A stretch of 64,000 nucleotides of DNA from UBA5072 sp041737175 (GTDB lineage: Bacteria > Bacteroidota > Bacteroidia > Bacteroidales > UBA10428): NCBI GenBank assembly GCA_041737175.1, contig JBGSSF010000024.1, positions 248,001 to 312,000 of the forward strand, in the 5' to 3' direction. The notes under the pieces are model-generated. The model saw only the letters and a list, made by a program, of their open reading frames with translations. It did no database searches and was not told where the DNA came from. The position numbers and the translations under genes were made by a program. Below, one piece after another: positions 9,229-17,081 of this stretch (positions within the stretch are counted from its first letter, which is position 1; each line of letters opens with the position of its first letter).

Positions 9229-9924
9229 TCAGTCTGTGAGTTTTTTAGCAGGCGTTAAGATTAGTTTCCTGAACTCCACCTCTGAACCTTCCGCCTGGAT
9301 GGCAATCTGGCCTCTGTCGGCTGTACAATCGTACCCGTAATTTACAAGATCTCCGTTAACCCATACCTTAATCTCCCGTCCCACACATTCTATCACCATG
9401 TTGTTCCATTGGCCCGGAGGGTTTTCAGAGTTGTCGGAAAGATTTTTAATGTTCCGGAGTTTGTCTTCTGTACCGCCCCAATTTTCCCTGGGACCGCGGC
9501 GTGCTTCCATGTCAGGAGTTGTTATATCCTCAATGATACACCAGAAATCTCCGGCATTCTGATGTTCCATCTGAACTTCAAGAGAGCTTGGAAACATGTT
9601 GTAGAGGGCTCTTGGTGTTGATGCATGTACAAGTACTCCGCAATTTCCGGGTGTTGCGGCAAATCGGTACTCAACCTCCAGCCGGTAGTTCATGTAGATT
9701 TCATCGGTGATCAGATGTCCTCCTGGTGTGCCCAGGCTAACCAACATACCGTTCCTGGCCAGAAAAGGGACCGTAGTATCGGGATTAATATCCATGGCCG
9801 GTACATCCATGTGCCAGCCAGTCAGGTCATTTCCGTTGAACAGATTTTTAACTTCATTACCCGTGTTACATGACATGATCACCGGCATTAAGGCTAATAG
9901 TAATATCCATGTACTTTTCAGCAT
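9229..9924 (-). CDS. DUF1080 / 3-keto-disaccharide hydrolase-like lipoprotein
   Basis: 231 residues from the ATG at 9924. The longer frame opens at 10011, but the internal start gives a clean lipoprotein signal (LLLALMPVIMSC, Cys near 19). The mature part starts with the family hallmark LFNGNDLTGWH and continues as one concanavalin-like beta-sandwich to the end (VEFRKLILTP). DUF1080 proteins include 3-keto-disaccharide hydrolases and many uncharacterised periplasmic sugar-binding or hydrolysing proteins. A second, divergent member lies at 10321, beyond the tRNA. With the MFS transporter, the glycosidase-like protein and the SMP-30 protein nearby, a sugar-catabolic role is likely but not shown. 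Confidence 0.85.
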   Translation of the reverse strand: MLKSTWILLLALMPVIMSCNTGNEVKNLFNGNDLTGWHMDVPAMDINPDTTVPFLARNGMLVSLGTPGGHLITDEIYMNYRLEVEYRFAATPGNCGVLVHASTPRALYNMFPSSLEVQMEHQNAGDFWCIIEDITTPDMEARRGPRENWGGTEDKLRNIKNLSDNSENPPGQWNNMVIECVGREIKVWVNGDLVNYGYDCTADRGQIAIQAEGSEVEFRKLILTPAKKLTD

Positions 9925-10015
9925 GTCTGTTTCATTTGTATTTTTGAGGAATTCTCTGCATGTTTTCATGGATTGAAGAATTAGAAGGTGATATACATGA
10001 AAGTTAAGCAAGTCT

Positions 10016-10078
10016 GAGAGCGAGAGTGAGAAAACAGTGCAAGCGTGTTCGCTCTCGCTCTCACGCTCGCTCTGTTTT
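10016..10078. repeat. Inverted hexamer arrays forming a hairpin beside the tRNA
   Basis: The left arm holds GAGAGC, GAGAGT, GAGAAA; the right arm holds GCTCTC, GCTCTC, ACGCTC, GCTCTG. Bases 10016-10029 pair with 10050-10063 at 13 of 14 positions. An alternative pairing joins AAAACAG (10031-10037) and CTGTTTT (10072-10078). It lies just 3' of the minus-strand tRNA gene, so it may end or process that transcript. Confidence 0.6.
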
Positions 10079-10081
10079 ATG

Positions 10082-10155
10082 TGGTCCCACCTGGGTTCGA
10101 ACCAGGGACTCCCTGATTATGAGTCAGGTGCTCTAACCAGCTGAGCTATGGGACC
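10082..10155 (-). tRNA. tRNA with CAU anticodon, Ile2 (lysidine type) or elongator Met
   Basis: A full 74-base cloverleaf is present on the minus strand: acceptor GGTCCCA/TGGGACC, D arm GCTC/GAGC, anticodon stem CCTGA/TCAGG with loop CTCATAA (anticodon CAU), and T arm CCTGG-TTCGAAC-CCAGG. The 3' CCA is not encoded. A CAU tRNA is initiator Met, elongator Met, or Ile2 after lysidine modification. The first acceptor pair is G-C, unlike a typical initiator. Pairs C4-G69, C5-G68 and C6-G67 match the TilS identity pairs known from E. coli Ile2, so Ile2 is slightly favoured. Low-complexity repeats lie on both sides. Confidence 0.95.
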
Positions 10156-10160
10156 GACTA

Positions 10161-10181
10161 GTGTGTGGGTGTGAGTGTGGT
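10161..10181. repeat. Short GT-rich degenerate heptamer run 5' of the tRNA
   Basis: Three 7-base words (GTGTGTG, GGTGTGA, GTGTGGT) lie just upstream of the tRNA on its strand. The tract is simple enough that an 8-base register also fits, so this is the weakest member of the repeat set. Confidence 0.35.
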
Positions 10182-10320
10182 GTCTGAAGGGATGTTAAAT
10201 CAGGGCTGCAATATTAATGAATTGTTTCAAAAAAAGCAAGGAAGCTCCTAAAATGATAGTCCTTATAAATGGTTACCTTTATCATCCTAATGAGCTCTTT
10301 CAATTTAAATATGAGACAAA

Positions 10321-11151
10321 ATGAAAAGACGGATTTATGTTTTACCGATGTTGATCCTTTCCATGTCGGTTCTATTGGAAACCGGTTTCTGCCGGTTTAA
10401 CGATCCTTCAACCTCAGCGAATAAAAATGTACAAAAGTCTGAAATTCAGCTGTTCAATGGTAAAACTCTGGATGGATGGTACACCTTCCTGAAGGACAGG
10501 GGAAGGAATAATGATCCCAACAAGGTGTTCACGGTGACAAAAGGCCTGCTGCGCATATCCGGTGAGGAATTTGGTTGTATTACCACGCAGGATGAATTTG
10601 AAAACTACAGGCTGGTGGTTGAATTCAAATGGGGGAATGCTACCTATTCACCGCGGGTGGATAATGCCAGGGATTCCGGGATCCTGTTGCACTCGGTGGG
10701 TGAAGACGGAGGTTCTGAGGGGATTTGGATGCATTCAATAGAATGTCAGGTTATTGAGGGAGGGACCGGGGATTTTATCGTAGTGGGTGACGGGAGCGGT
10801 AATTTCTCGGTCACGTGTCCCGTTGCTCCCGTAAAGCAAGGCGGTTCCTATATATACCAGCCTTCAGGCAATACTGCGACCATTCAGGAAGGACGCATAA
10901 ACTGGTTTGCCCGGGATCCTGAATGGAATGATATCAAAGGATTCCGTGGAATTAATGATATCGAAAAGCCTGTTGGTAAATGGAACAGGATCGAATGCAC
11001 AGCAAAAGAGAAAGAAATTTACATTTACCTGAATGGAATCCTGGTGAACCATGCTGTTGATGTTCAACCTCAGAAAGGACGAATACAAATCCAATCCGAA
11101 GGTGCGGAGATATTCTTCAGGCGCATTTCTTTAATCCCGATACAGCCTTAA
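10321..11151 (+). CDS. Secreted DUF1080 / 3-keto-disaccharide hydrolase-like protein
   Basis: 276 residues. An N-terminal signal peptide (about 1-25) precedes the DUF1080 hallmark LFNGKTLDGWYTF near residue 42. The middle has the family pattern NYRLVVEFKWG ... RDSGILLHS ... MHSIECQVIEGGTGDF, and it ends with GRIQIQSEGAEIFFRRI. It is a longer relative of the protein at 9229, with insertions in the central loops that usually shape the ligand pocket. A periplasmic or surface location is likely. It is convergent with the S9 peptidase gene. Enzyme activity on 3-keto-glycosides is known for some family members only, so the substrate is not established here. Confidence 0.87.
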   Translation: MKRRIYVLPMLILSMSVLLETGFCRFNDPSTSANKNVQKSEIQLFNGKTLDGWYTFLKDRGRNNDPNKVFTVTKGLLRISGEEFGCITTQDEFENYRLVVEFKWGNATYSPRVDNARDSGILLHSVGEDGGSEGIWMHSIECQVIEGGTGDFIVVGDGSGNFSVTCPVAPVKQGGSYIYQPSGNTATIQEGRINWFARDPEWNDIKGFRGINDIEKPVGKWNRIECTAKEKEIYIYLNGILVNHAVDVQPQKGRIQIQSEGAEIFFRRISLIPIQP

Positions 11152-11164
11152 TTCTTTACGGGTT

Positions 11165-11181
11165 GTTGAAACAAGTTCAAC
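11165..11181 (+). terminator. Weak hairpin between convergent genes
   Basis: GTTGAA and TTCAAC form a 6-base stem with a 5-base loop, followed by a short T-rich stretch. It lies in the 31-base gap between the DUF1080 gene and the S9 peptidase gene. The stem is short, so confidence is low. Confidence 0.3.
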
Positions 11182-11182
11182 T

Positions 11183-13072
11183 TTATTGATCCTGTTGATC
11201 TCCCTTCAGATATTTGTCCAGAAATTCCAGGACCTGGCCGTATCCTTTGATTTCATTTTCCTTTTTTACGAAACCATGTCCTTCATCGGAGAAAACGACA
11301 TATTCCACGGGCACGTTGTTCTTTTTAACCGCAGCGACCATTTCATCTGATTCAACCTGGAGTACTCTGGGATCGTTGGCTCCCTGAAGCACCATGACCG
11401 GGTTTTTAACTTTTTCGGCATGGAAGAGGGGAGAGATGTTGTACAGCCTTACAGAATCAGCTGTAAATGGGTCACCCATCTCCTGGAACAAAGCGTTTCT
11501 GAAGGAAGCCCACCATGAGGGCGTGGATTTAAGGGTGCGAAGCCAGTTGGTGACACCGAAGAGATTTACACCTACCTTGAATTCATCCGGGGCCGAAGTC
11601 ATGGCGGCCATGGTCATGAATCCTCCGTAACTGCCTCCGATAATTCCTATTTTTGCGGTATCAATGTAATCCTGGGTCTGTAACCATTCTTTTCCCCAGA
11701 TGCAATCTTTCAGATCCGTGTCCCCGTGATTGCGGTCATCCATCTTGTAAAAAGTTTTGCCGTAGCCGCTGCTGCCACGGTTATTCACAGCCAGAATGGC
11801 ATATCCGTGATTAACCAGGTACTGGATCAGGGCGGAATAACCTACCCGCGACTGTCCACCGGGACCACCGTGTACCCATACCAGCGCAGGAACCTTATTT
11901 TTCCTGGCGGCAGTCAGAGGTTTATAATATACAGCAGGGATATCCAGACTGTCAAACGATTTAAAGCGCACCACTTCGGCAGAAACAAGATCACCGGGGT
12001 TGATTTCCGGGTTCAATGTTTCAGTGAGCTTTTTAAGTTCTTTTGTATCAAAATTATAAACGTAAATATTGGCAGGCGCTTTGGAGGTACCCACGGAAAG
12101 GCGCATCCACTTCTCGCTGTCCGATATATTCACAGCCTGTACATCTCCGTCGGGGATCTGCGGGAAATCTACAGATTCACCGGTTGCATTATCCCTGATG
12201 ACCAGTGTGTTCTTTCCGTCCTCGTTGATGGCAATGACACGGTATTTTTCATTTCTGCTGACATAGCTGTACATAACGTCCCAGTTAGACTCGAACAATG
12301 TTTTGCGGGTACCCGTAGAAATTTCATATTCAACAAGATAAGCGAACTCCTTCCCTGCATCCGTGATGTAAAAGAAGTATTTGCCATCCCTGCTGAAACC
12401 TGAACTGCCATACTGTCCGGGAGTAGCCGGATCCGAGATTTCCGTCATCTTCCCGGAAGCACGGTCGAATAGAAACAGCTGGTTTTCACTGGTTGTTATT
12501 GTTTTCTGAAGGGCAAGTGTTTTCTCATCGTCACTTAAACCGGCTATATCAAGACCATCTTTGTACTGGTATATTAGCATGGGTTTCCAATCGGTAACCG
12601 ACATTTTGTAAAAATCAAAAAATTGCGGATCGCGTTTATTTGAGGTATAATACATTGTTTTTTTATCCCTGCTCCAGCCGGCAAAACCGGCCTTTTCATT
12701 TTCAGCCGGGGTCAGATCCTGCACGGAACCATCCTCTTTTAACAGGTAAATGTGGTTGATTTCATTGCCGCCTTTATCTGCGGAATAGAGGATTTGATTG
12801 GTGCCGTAAATATAATCAATGCCCCACAGCGATTCTACCGTTGATTGGGTCAGTTGCCGCATGGTGCTGTCGGCAATGCTGATTTCGTAAACATTGGCAA
12901 TTCCTGATTTATCGCTGGTGACCAGTAGTTTGGTCTCGTCTGCGTTGAATTCACCCCCGCCGATCTGGATATTTTTATAGAACTGGTCGATGCTGTATTC
13001 CGTAACCTTGGGAGCAGGTTTATTACATGCAATAAGTATGAGAATGATCACCAATCCATAAATTGTTTTCAT
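11183..13072 (-). CDS. S9 family (prolyl oligopeptidase-type) serine peptidase, lipoprotein
   Basis: 629 residues. A lipoprotein signal (LVIILILIAC, Cys16) is followed by a TolB/WD40-like propeller with repeated strand motifs such as SRDKKTMYYTSN and SRDGKYFFYITD (about 40-360), then the alpha/beta-hydrolase domain (about 375-625). The catalytic triad is visible as Ser481 in GGSYGG, Asp567 in GANDPRV and His599 in DEGHGF. The oxyanion region HGGPGGQS matches the acylaminoacyl-peptidase and DPP branch. It would cleave short peptides or N-terminally blocked peptides in the periplasm or at the cell surface. The gene stands alone between the DUF1080 gene and the transposase. Confidence 0.93.
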   Translation of the reverse strand: MKTIYGLVIILILIACNKPAPKVTEYSIDQFYKNIQIGGGEFNADETKLLVTSDKSGIANVYEISIADSTMRQLTQSTVESLWGIDYIYGTNQILYSADKGGNEINHIYLLKEDGSVQDLTPAENEKAGFAGWSRDKKTMYYTSNKRDPQFFDFYKMSVTDWKPMLIYQYKDGLDIAGLSDDEKTLALQKTITTSENQLFLFDRASGKMTEISDPATPGQYGSSGFSRDGKYFFYITDAGKEFAYLVEYEISTGTRKTLFESNWDVMYSYVSRNEKYRVIAINEDGKNTLVIRDNATGESVDFPQIPDGDVQAVNISDSEKWMRLSVGTSKAPANIYVYNFDTKELKKLTETLNPEINPGDLVSAEVVRFKSFDSLDIPAVYYKPLTAARKNKVPALVWVHGGPGGQSRVGYSALIQYLVNHGYAILAVNNRGSSGYGKTFYKMDDRNHGDTDLKDCIWGKEWLQTQDYIDTAKIGIIGGSYGGFMTMAAMTSAPDEFKVGVNLFGVTNWLRTLKSTPSWWASFRNALFQEMGDPFTADSVRLYNISPLFHAEKVKNPVMVLQGANDPRVLQVESDEMVAAVKKNNVPVEYVVFSDEGHGFVKKENEIKGYGQVLEFLDKYLKGDQQDQ

Positions 13073-13172
13073 TATATAAGGGTATAAAAAGTTAGGTAAT
13101 AATTGATAAAATGATCAAAACATTTGAAATGGGAAAATCGAAGTTACAAATTTCTCAGAGCATGTCATGGAA

Positions 13173-13751
13173 TCATGGATGAAAAAATTTGTCATTATTC
13201 CATTGTAATGGATTATTAACAATATAATTAGTAATTGTTTCATATTCAATGTAATTCCGTATAACGTGATCATAATATCCGCGTTGCCACAATTTGCCCA
13301 AAATCACATCCAGACAATTGGTTTTAAAATATTGCAATGTGTGATGTAAAACCAATGATTTATACATTCCAATGATTTTTGGTATCCCTGTAGGGGCGGG
13401 TTTTACACCCGCCCTGGTATTTACACCCGCCCTGGCGTGGGCGACCGCGAGGGTCGCCCCTACGGTTGATGATTGAGATATTGGTAATTCCGAATTATCC
13501 AATAACAATATCCCATGTATATGATTTGGCATGACGATAAATGCATCCAGTTTCACATTTGGAAACCGTTTTGACAATTCGCACCATTGTTCATGGGCAA
13601 TTTGTCCAAAAGAATTGGTGATCATCTTTCCTTTTTCGATCCGGCCAAAAACACATCGATGATTTTGTGCACAAATGGTAATAAAATACATGCCATTTAA
13701 TGAATAATCATGATGGTTCATCCGTAGACTATTCCTGCGGCAATATTTCAT
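13173..13751 (-). CDS. REP-associated tyrosine transposase (RAYT, IS200/IS605-like Y1 family)
   Basis: 192 residues. The Y1 transposase pattern is clear: YFITICAQNHRCVFGRI near 22-38, the HUH metal motif in MPNHIHGILLL (His77, His79), IGMYKS near 127-132, WQRGYYDHVIRN near 155-166 and the ending YIVNNPLQW. RAYTs mobilise or maintain REP palindromes and are normally single-copy domesticated genes. Residues of about 97-122 are not typical of the family: they are encoded by a GC-rich REP-like palindrome inserted in frame, giving a tandem RAGVNT/RAGVKP peptide. No REP copies flank the gene in this window. The gene is intact, with no frameshift seen. Confidence 0.9.
   Translation of the reverse strand: MKYCRRNSLRMNHHDYSLNGMYFITICAQNHRCVFGRIEKGKMITNSFGQIAHEQWCELSKRFPNVKLDAFIVMPNHIHGILLLDNSELPISQSSTVGATLAVAHARAGVNTRAGVKPAPTGIPKIIGMYKSLVLHHTLQYFKTNCLDVILGKLWQRGYYDHVIRNYIEYETITNYIVNNPLQWNNDKFFHP
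13390..13463. repeat. REP-like palindromic element nested in the transposase gene
   Basis: The outer arms are GTAGGGGCG and CGCCCCTAC. Inside are a perfect 8-base stem GGGCGACC/GGTCGCCC with a 5-base loop, a stem GGGCGGGT/ACCCGCCC, and an 18-base direct repeat beginning ACACCCGCCCTGG. The GC content is far above that of the surrounding gene. It stays open in the transposase reading frame. Confidence 0.8.
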
Positions 13752-13786
13752 ATAAACGGAATTGCGATTAAACAGAAAAACTGCAG

Positions 13787-15046
13787 TTACTTCGCCAGTT
13801 GTTTCCTTTTATAAATGTACAAATAGGCAAAAGCTAAGATCAATACAGCGGGTACAATAGCAACATACAAGAGAGTATGCGCTCCGGCGGTAAGTTGCAC
13901 CTGCTCCCACACCGAGGCTTCAGGAGTTCCGGGCAAGGCTGTTTTGAGGGCTTCCAGCGTTTGATTAACCGGTATTGCAATCCTGGTTTGTGCATCGAAT
14001 ATTGCTCCCAATGCCGGTTGCGCAATGGCACCGCCAAGAAAACCGATCCCTCCCATTATAGCCAGTCCCAGGGCTCCGCTCTGTGGAATATTTTCAGATA
14101 CAAATCCCAGCATGGAAGGCCAGAAAAAAGCTACGCCCAAGGCAAAGACGGCTGCAGCAACAAAAACCATGGCTCCACTGGTATTCCCTAGCAATAAAAG
14201 ACCGGCAAAGGCCAAAATGGCTGAGGTGAGCAATACCACGGTACTTTTCATATTGTGGATCATTGTTCCTCCTGTCTGCCGGGCAAGTGCCATGATACCG
14301 GAAATCCAAACCAGCAGTAAAATCGGACTGTCTGTTACATTGGCCATTAAAGCGGCTATCCATTGATTGGTTCCCAGTTCCGTCGCTGCGGTAAGGATCA
14401 TACAACAGGCAATAAAAATAAACAAGGGACTGACGCATGATTTTAACATTTCCTTATAGGTAAAACCCGAAACAACACGTTCGGTTTTTGGGAATTCCTT
14501 GTTTAAGAACCATATGCCATACCAAAGCGTTGGAATGAGCATGGCTCCCATCGAAAACCGCCAATCGGCAATACCCAGTTTGGTAAGAAAATATACCATC
14601 AATCCACCTATGACAATACCCGTTGGAAACCAGGCATGAAAACGATTCAGCCGACGGGTTTTTTCCTCCGTGTACATACTGGTAATAAGAGGATTGCAGG
14701 CAGCTTCCACACTTCCGTTGGCAATGCCTACAAATAGTGTAGAGATAAACAGGGTCCAAAATCCGGAAGCCAGAATTGTCATGACAATACCGATAACATG
14801 ACAGACAAAGGCAATGGAAATAATACGGCCGATACCAATAACATCTACCAGTGGCCCGCCAAAGATCATGGCCAATGTAAATCCCCAAAACGCCGTTCCG
14901 ACAATCCAGCCCACCTGGGTATGGGTCAGGTTAAATTCTTTTGTCCAGATTTCAACAAAGGAACCTCTGGTGGCAAATGCCAGTGCTGTAACTACCAATG
15001 CAACGCAACTTGCATTGAATAATGCGGTTTTTTTAATTGGGTTCAT
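13787..15046 (-). CDS. MFS transporter, probable sugar or sugar-derivative permease
   Basis: 419 residues with about 12 predicted transmembrane helices, starting with a hydrophobic segment at residues 9-27. The motif after helix 2 (GGPLVDVIGIGRII) matches the MFS loop 2-3 signature. The AxxNG-like stretch GIANGSVEAACNPLITSMY in helix 4 resembles FucP-type and related sugar permeases. The final residues (KRKQLAK) form a short basic cytoplasmic tail. It lies between the transposase and a secreted glycosidase-like gene on the same strand, so import of a sugar released by that protein is a reasonable guess. Substrate not shown. Confidence 0.85.
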   Translation of the reverse strand: MNPIKKTALFNASCVALVVTALAFATRGSFVEIWTKEFNLTHTQVGWIVGTAFWGFTLAMIFGGPLVDVIGIGRIISIAFVCHVIGIVMTILASGFWTLFISTLFVGIANGSVEAACNPLITSMYTEEKTRRLNRFHAWFPTGIVIGGLMVYFLTKLGIADWRFSMGAMLIPTLWYGIWFLNKEFPKTERVVSGFTYKEMLKSCVSPLFIFIACCMILTAATELGTNQWIAALMANVTDSPILLLVWISGIMALARQTGGTMIHNMKSTVVLLTSAILAFAGLLLLGNTSGAMVFVAAAVFALGVAFFWPSMLGFVSENIPQSGALGLAIMGGIGFLGGAIAQPALGAIFDAQTRIAIPVNQTLEALKTALPGTPEASVWEQVQLTAGAHTLLYVAIVPAVLILAFAYLYIYKRKQLAK

Positions 15047-15191
15047 GGGTCAAGGGATTTTAATTTAGTAATTTATGCAATATAAAGATATAATTTTTAT
15101 CGACCTGTCATTAAGTTGGTTATGTTTTTTACCCCAAGGGCCGTTCTTTACTTTTACCTGAAATCCGTATGTCAGGAATTGCATGTTCCAT

Positions 15192-17018
15192 TTACTTTGT
15201 TCCGAATACCCTATAGGAATGAGGTTTCAGCACAATCTCAAACATTTTGCATGTACTTCTTTCCCTTCCCCAGATAAAAGGATTATTTCCGGCAGTTCCA
15301 GTCAGGGATTCCCCGGACACCATATCAGTCAACCCTTTTACCTCGCCGGTAACTGTAACTTTTACGGTTACCGGTTCCGGCAGGAATGATTCAACAATAA
15401 AAGCACCATTGTCGTAACAAAACAGGCTCACCTGAGAAGGACCCTCCAGCCTTACCGGAACATCCTGTGTAACAATGGCGCGTATACGGTTGAGCACTTC
15501 TGCAGGGTACCGGTAAAGATCGGAGAAGTTATCCGGTATGGTCAGTATGTAAAGGTATGCTTTTGAATATTGCGCCATGTGCAGGATAGGCCAGCCTGAA
15601 GTACCGCTGACCGCGGAGATATCTTCCCAGGAATCGTTTGTAAGGTAATCAATCATGGGGATCAGGATAGCATCCTTTGATTGAACGAAGGGTCCCCAAC
15701 CGGTCATGAAATTATTCACCAGTGCTTTTCTGTCGGTATACCTCAGTTCAACGATATCCTCAATCCCCTTTCCCTGTAAGGCCCTGAGCAAACCGGAGGT
15801 AATCATTACGTTCCTGCCGGACTGCAAGCGTTCTTTTATTTTTTGAACAATATGCGGATCAAAACGAGCCGATTCGGTAAGGATGATATTTTTGGGATCA
15901 GCCGGGAAAGTTGGCTGAATATCCATGGGAATGCCGATCATGCCCAGGTAATTCTGCAAAAAATCCTCACCTGTAGCATGAAAGGGCCGGTAACTTTTAA
16001 TGCCGACGGGATTGCCGAGTTTATGAACGAATTGATCCACCTGTTCGAAAGTTTGGCCGGCTGCATCCGCAAAGGTGGCTGGAAGTTTCACGTTGGCATC
16101 CTGCCAGGAAGCACGGAGTTCTGGCCTGACGGCAGTTTGTATCTGCTGGTAATCAAACAGGGTGATTTCAGGCGCTTTGGCAAAAAGGGTAAGCCACAAT
16201 TGCTCGGCATACCGGTCAATATTAAGTGAAGCGAACGGATCAACCCAGCCACCGCCGTTACGACCGGGAGCAATGTTTTCAAAATACCGAAAGATCAGGT
16301 AGCCTTCATACTGCTGAAGATGTTGTGCCGTAGTCACCGGATCACGGGTTTCGGTGCCTGTATAAATGCCATCGAACATTCCGGATTCGGTTTCGAGATT
16401 GAAACCAAGACCCTGAAAGTGCTCATACCAGTTGGGATACTTGATCACCACTTTGACTTTGGGATTCACTGCTTTGGCCGGATTGATGATAAGTTCACGT
16501 GCAGCCTCAGTCATCAGTTTCAGCCTGTAATCCGTCCAGCTGAGATCACCCTTGGCTTTGATGCATAAATCACATTTACAGCTGGTGAAGAAGAAATCAT
16601 CCAGTATGAATTCATCAAAATGGCGGGCTGTATATTCCGAGATCTCCCTGGCTTTTTGCCGGTGTTCGGGATTGGAATAACAAAAGGTTTCGAAATGATT
16701 CCTTTCATCCATGGTATAGGTGATACCACCTGCCACCTGAATGCCACGCGAAGTGAAGAATTTTTTAGCGGCTGCCAGGGTTTTCTCGTCCACAATAATC
16801 TTATCCCGGTGGGTTTCGAGGTAAATCTTCCCTACCTTCAGTTGTCCGGTGATTTTGTTCCAGTTTGTTTCGAGTTTTTCCAGATCGGCCATTTCACGAA
16901 CTTCATAGGCACGGGCATAGACTGCCACAGTGAAGTTTTTGTAATTGCCGGGTTGCTGCGAGATCAGGCCTGTCCAATAAAGTAGAGTTAAGAAGCAGAA
17001 CAACGAAAGTTTTTTCAT
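15192..17018 (-). CDS. Secreted TIM-barrel glycoside-hydrolase-like protein
   Basis: 608 residues from the ATG at 17018. A longer frame begins at 17087 but overlaps the divergent gene, while the internal start gives a normal signal peptide (KKLSLFCFLTLLYWTGLIS). The first 350 residues look like a beta/alpha barrel: strand ends FTVAVYARAYEV, VAGGITYTMDE, DEFILDDFFFTSCKCDLC, VKVVIKYPNWY, FDGIYTGTETRD. The D-D after a hydrophobic strand and the CKCDLC cysteines recall hypothetical glycosyl-hydrolase families. About 370-520 looks like a glutamine-amidotransferase-like fold, as in trimeric beta-galactosidase relatives, and the end is a small beta domain. Family assignment is uncertain. It neighbours the MFS transporter and a divergent SMP-30-like gene. 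Confidence 0.6.
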   Translation of the reverse strand: MKKLSLFCFLTLLYWTGLISQQPGNYKNFTVAVYARAYEVREMADLEKLETNWNKITGQLKVGKIYLETHRDKIIVDEKTLAAAKKFFTSRGIQVAGGITYTMDERNHFETFCYSNPEHRQKAREISEYTARHFDEFILDDFFFTSCKCDLCIKAKGDLSWTDYRLKLMTEAARELIINPAKAVNPKVKVVIKYPNWYEHFQGLGFNLETESGMFDGIYTGTETRDPVTTAQHLQQYEGYLIFRYFENIAPGRNGGGWVDPFASLNIDRYAEQLWLTLFAKAPEITLFDYQQIQTAVRPELRASWQDANVKLPATFADAAGQTFEQVDQFVHKLGNPVGIKSYRPFHATGEDFLQNYLGMIGIPMDIQPTFPADPKNIILTESARFDPHIVQKIKERLQSGRNVMITSGLLRALQGKGIEDIVELRYTDRKALVNNFMTGWGPFVQSKDAILIPMIDYLTNDSWEDISAVSGTSGWPILHMAQYSKAYLYILTIPDNFSDLYRYPAEVLNRIRAIVTQDVPVRLEGPSQVSLFCYDNGAFIVESFLPEPVTVKVTVTGEVKGLTDMVSGESLTGTAGNNPFIWGRERSTCKMFEIVLKPHSYRVFGTK

Positions 17019-17081
17019 GACAGTTGTCATTAGGAGTGAACAATAAATATAAGGTTTCTTCCTATTTTTATAAAAAAATTC

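Noticed and set aside
9925..10011. Longer N-terminus for the DUF1080 lipoprotein
   Set aside because: The internal ATG at 9924 gives a proper lipoprotein signal, and the upstream residues look non-coding.
13073..13786. Flanking REP copies or target-site duplications around the transposase
   Set aside because: The palindrome seen inside the gene does not recur in either flank, and no direct repeat was found.
17017..17030. ATGACA/TGTCAT palindrome at the start of the glycosidase-like gene
   Set aside because: It overlaps the start codon region and is short; chance occurrence is likely and no partner copy was seen.
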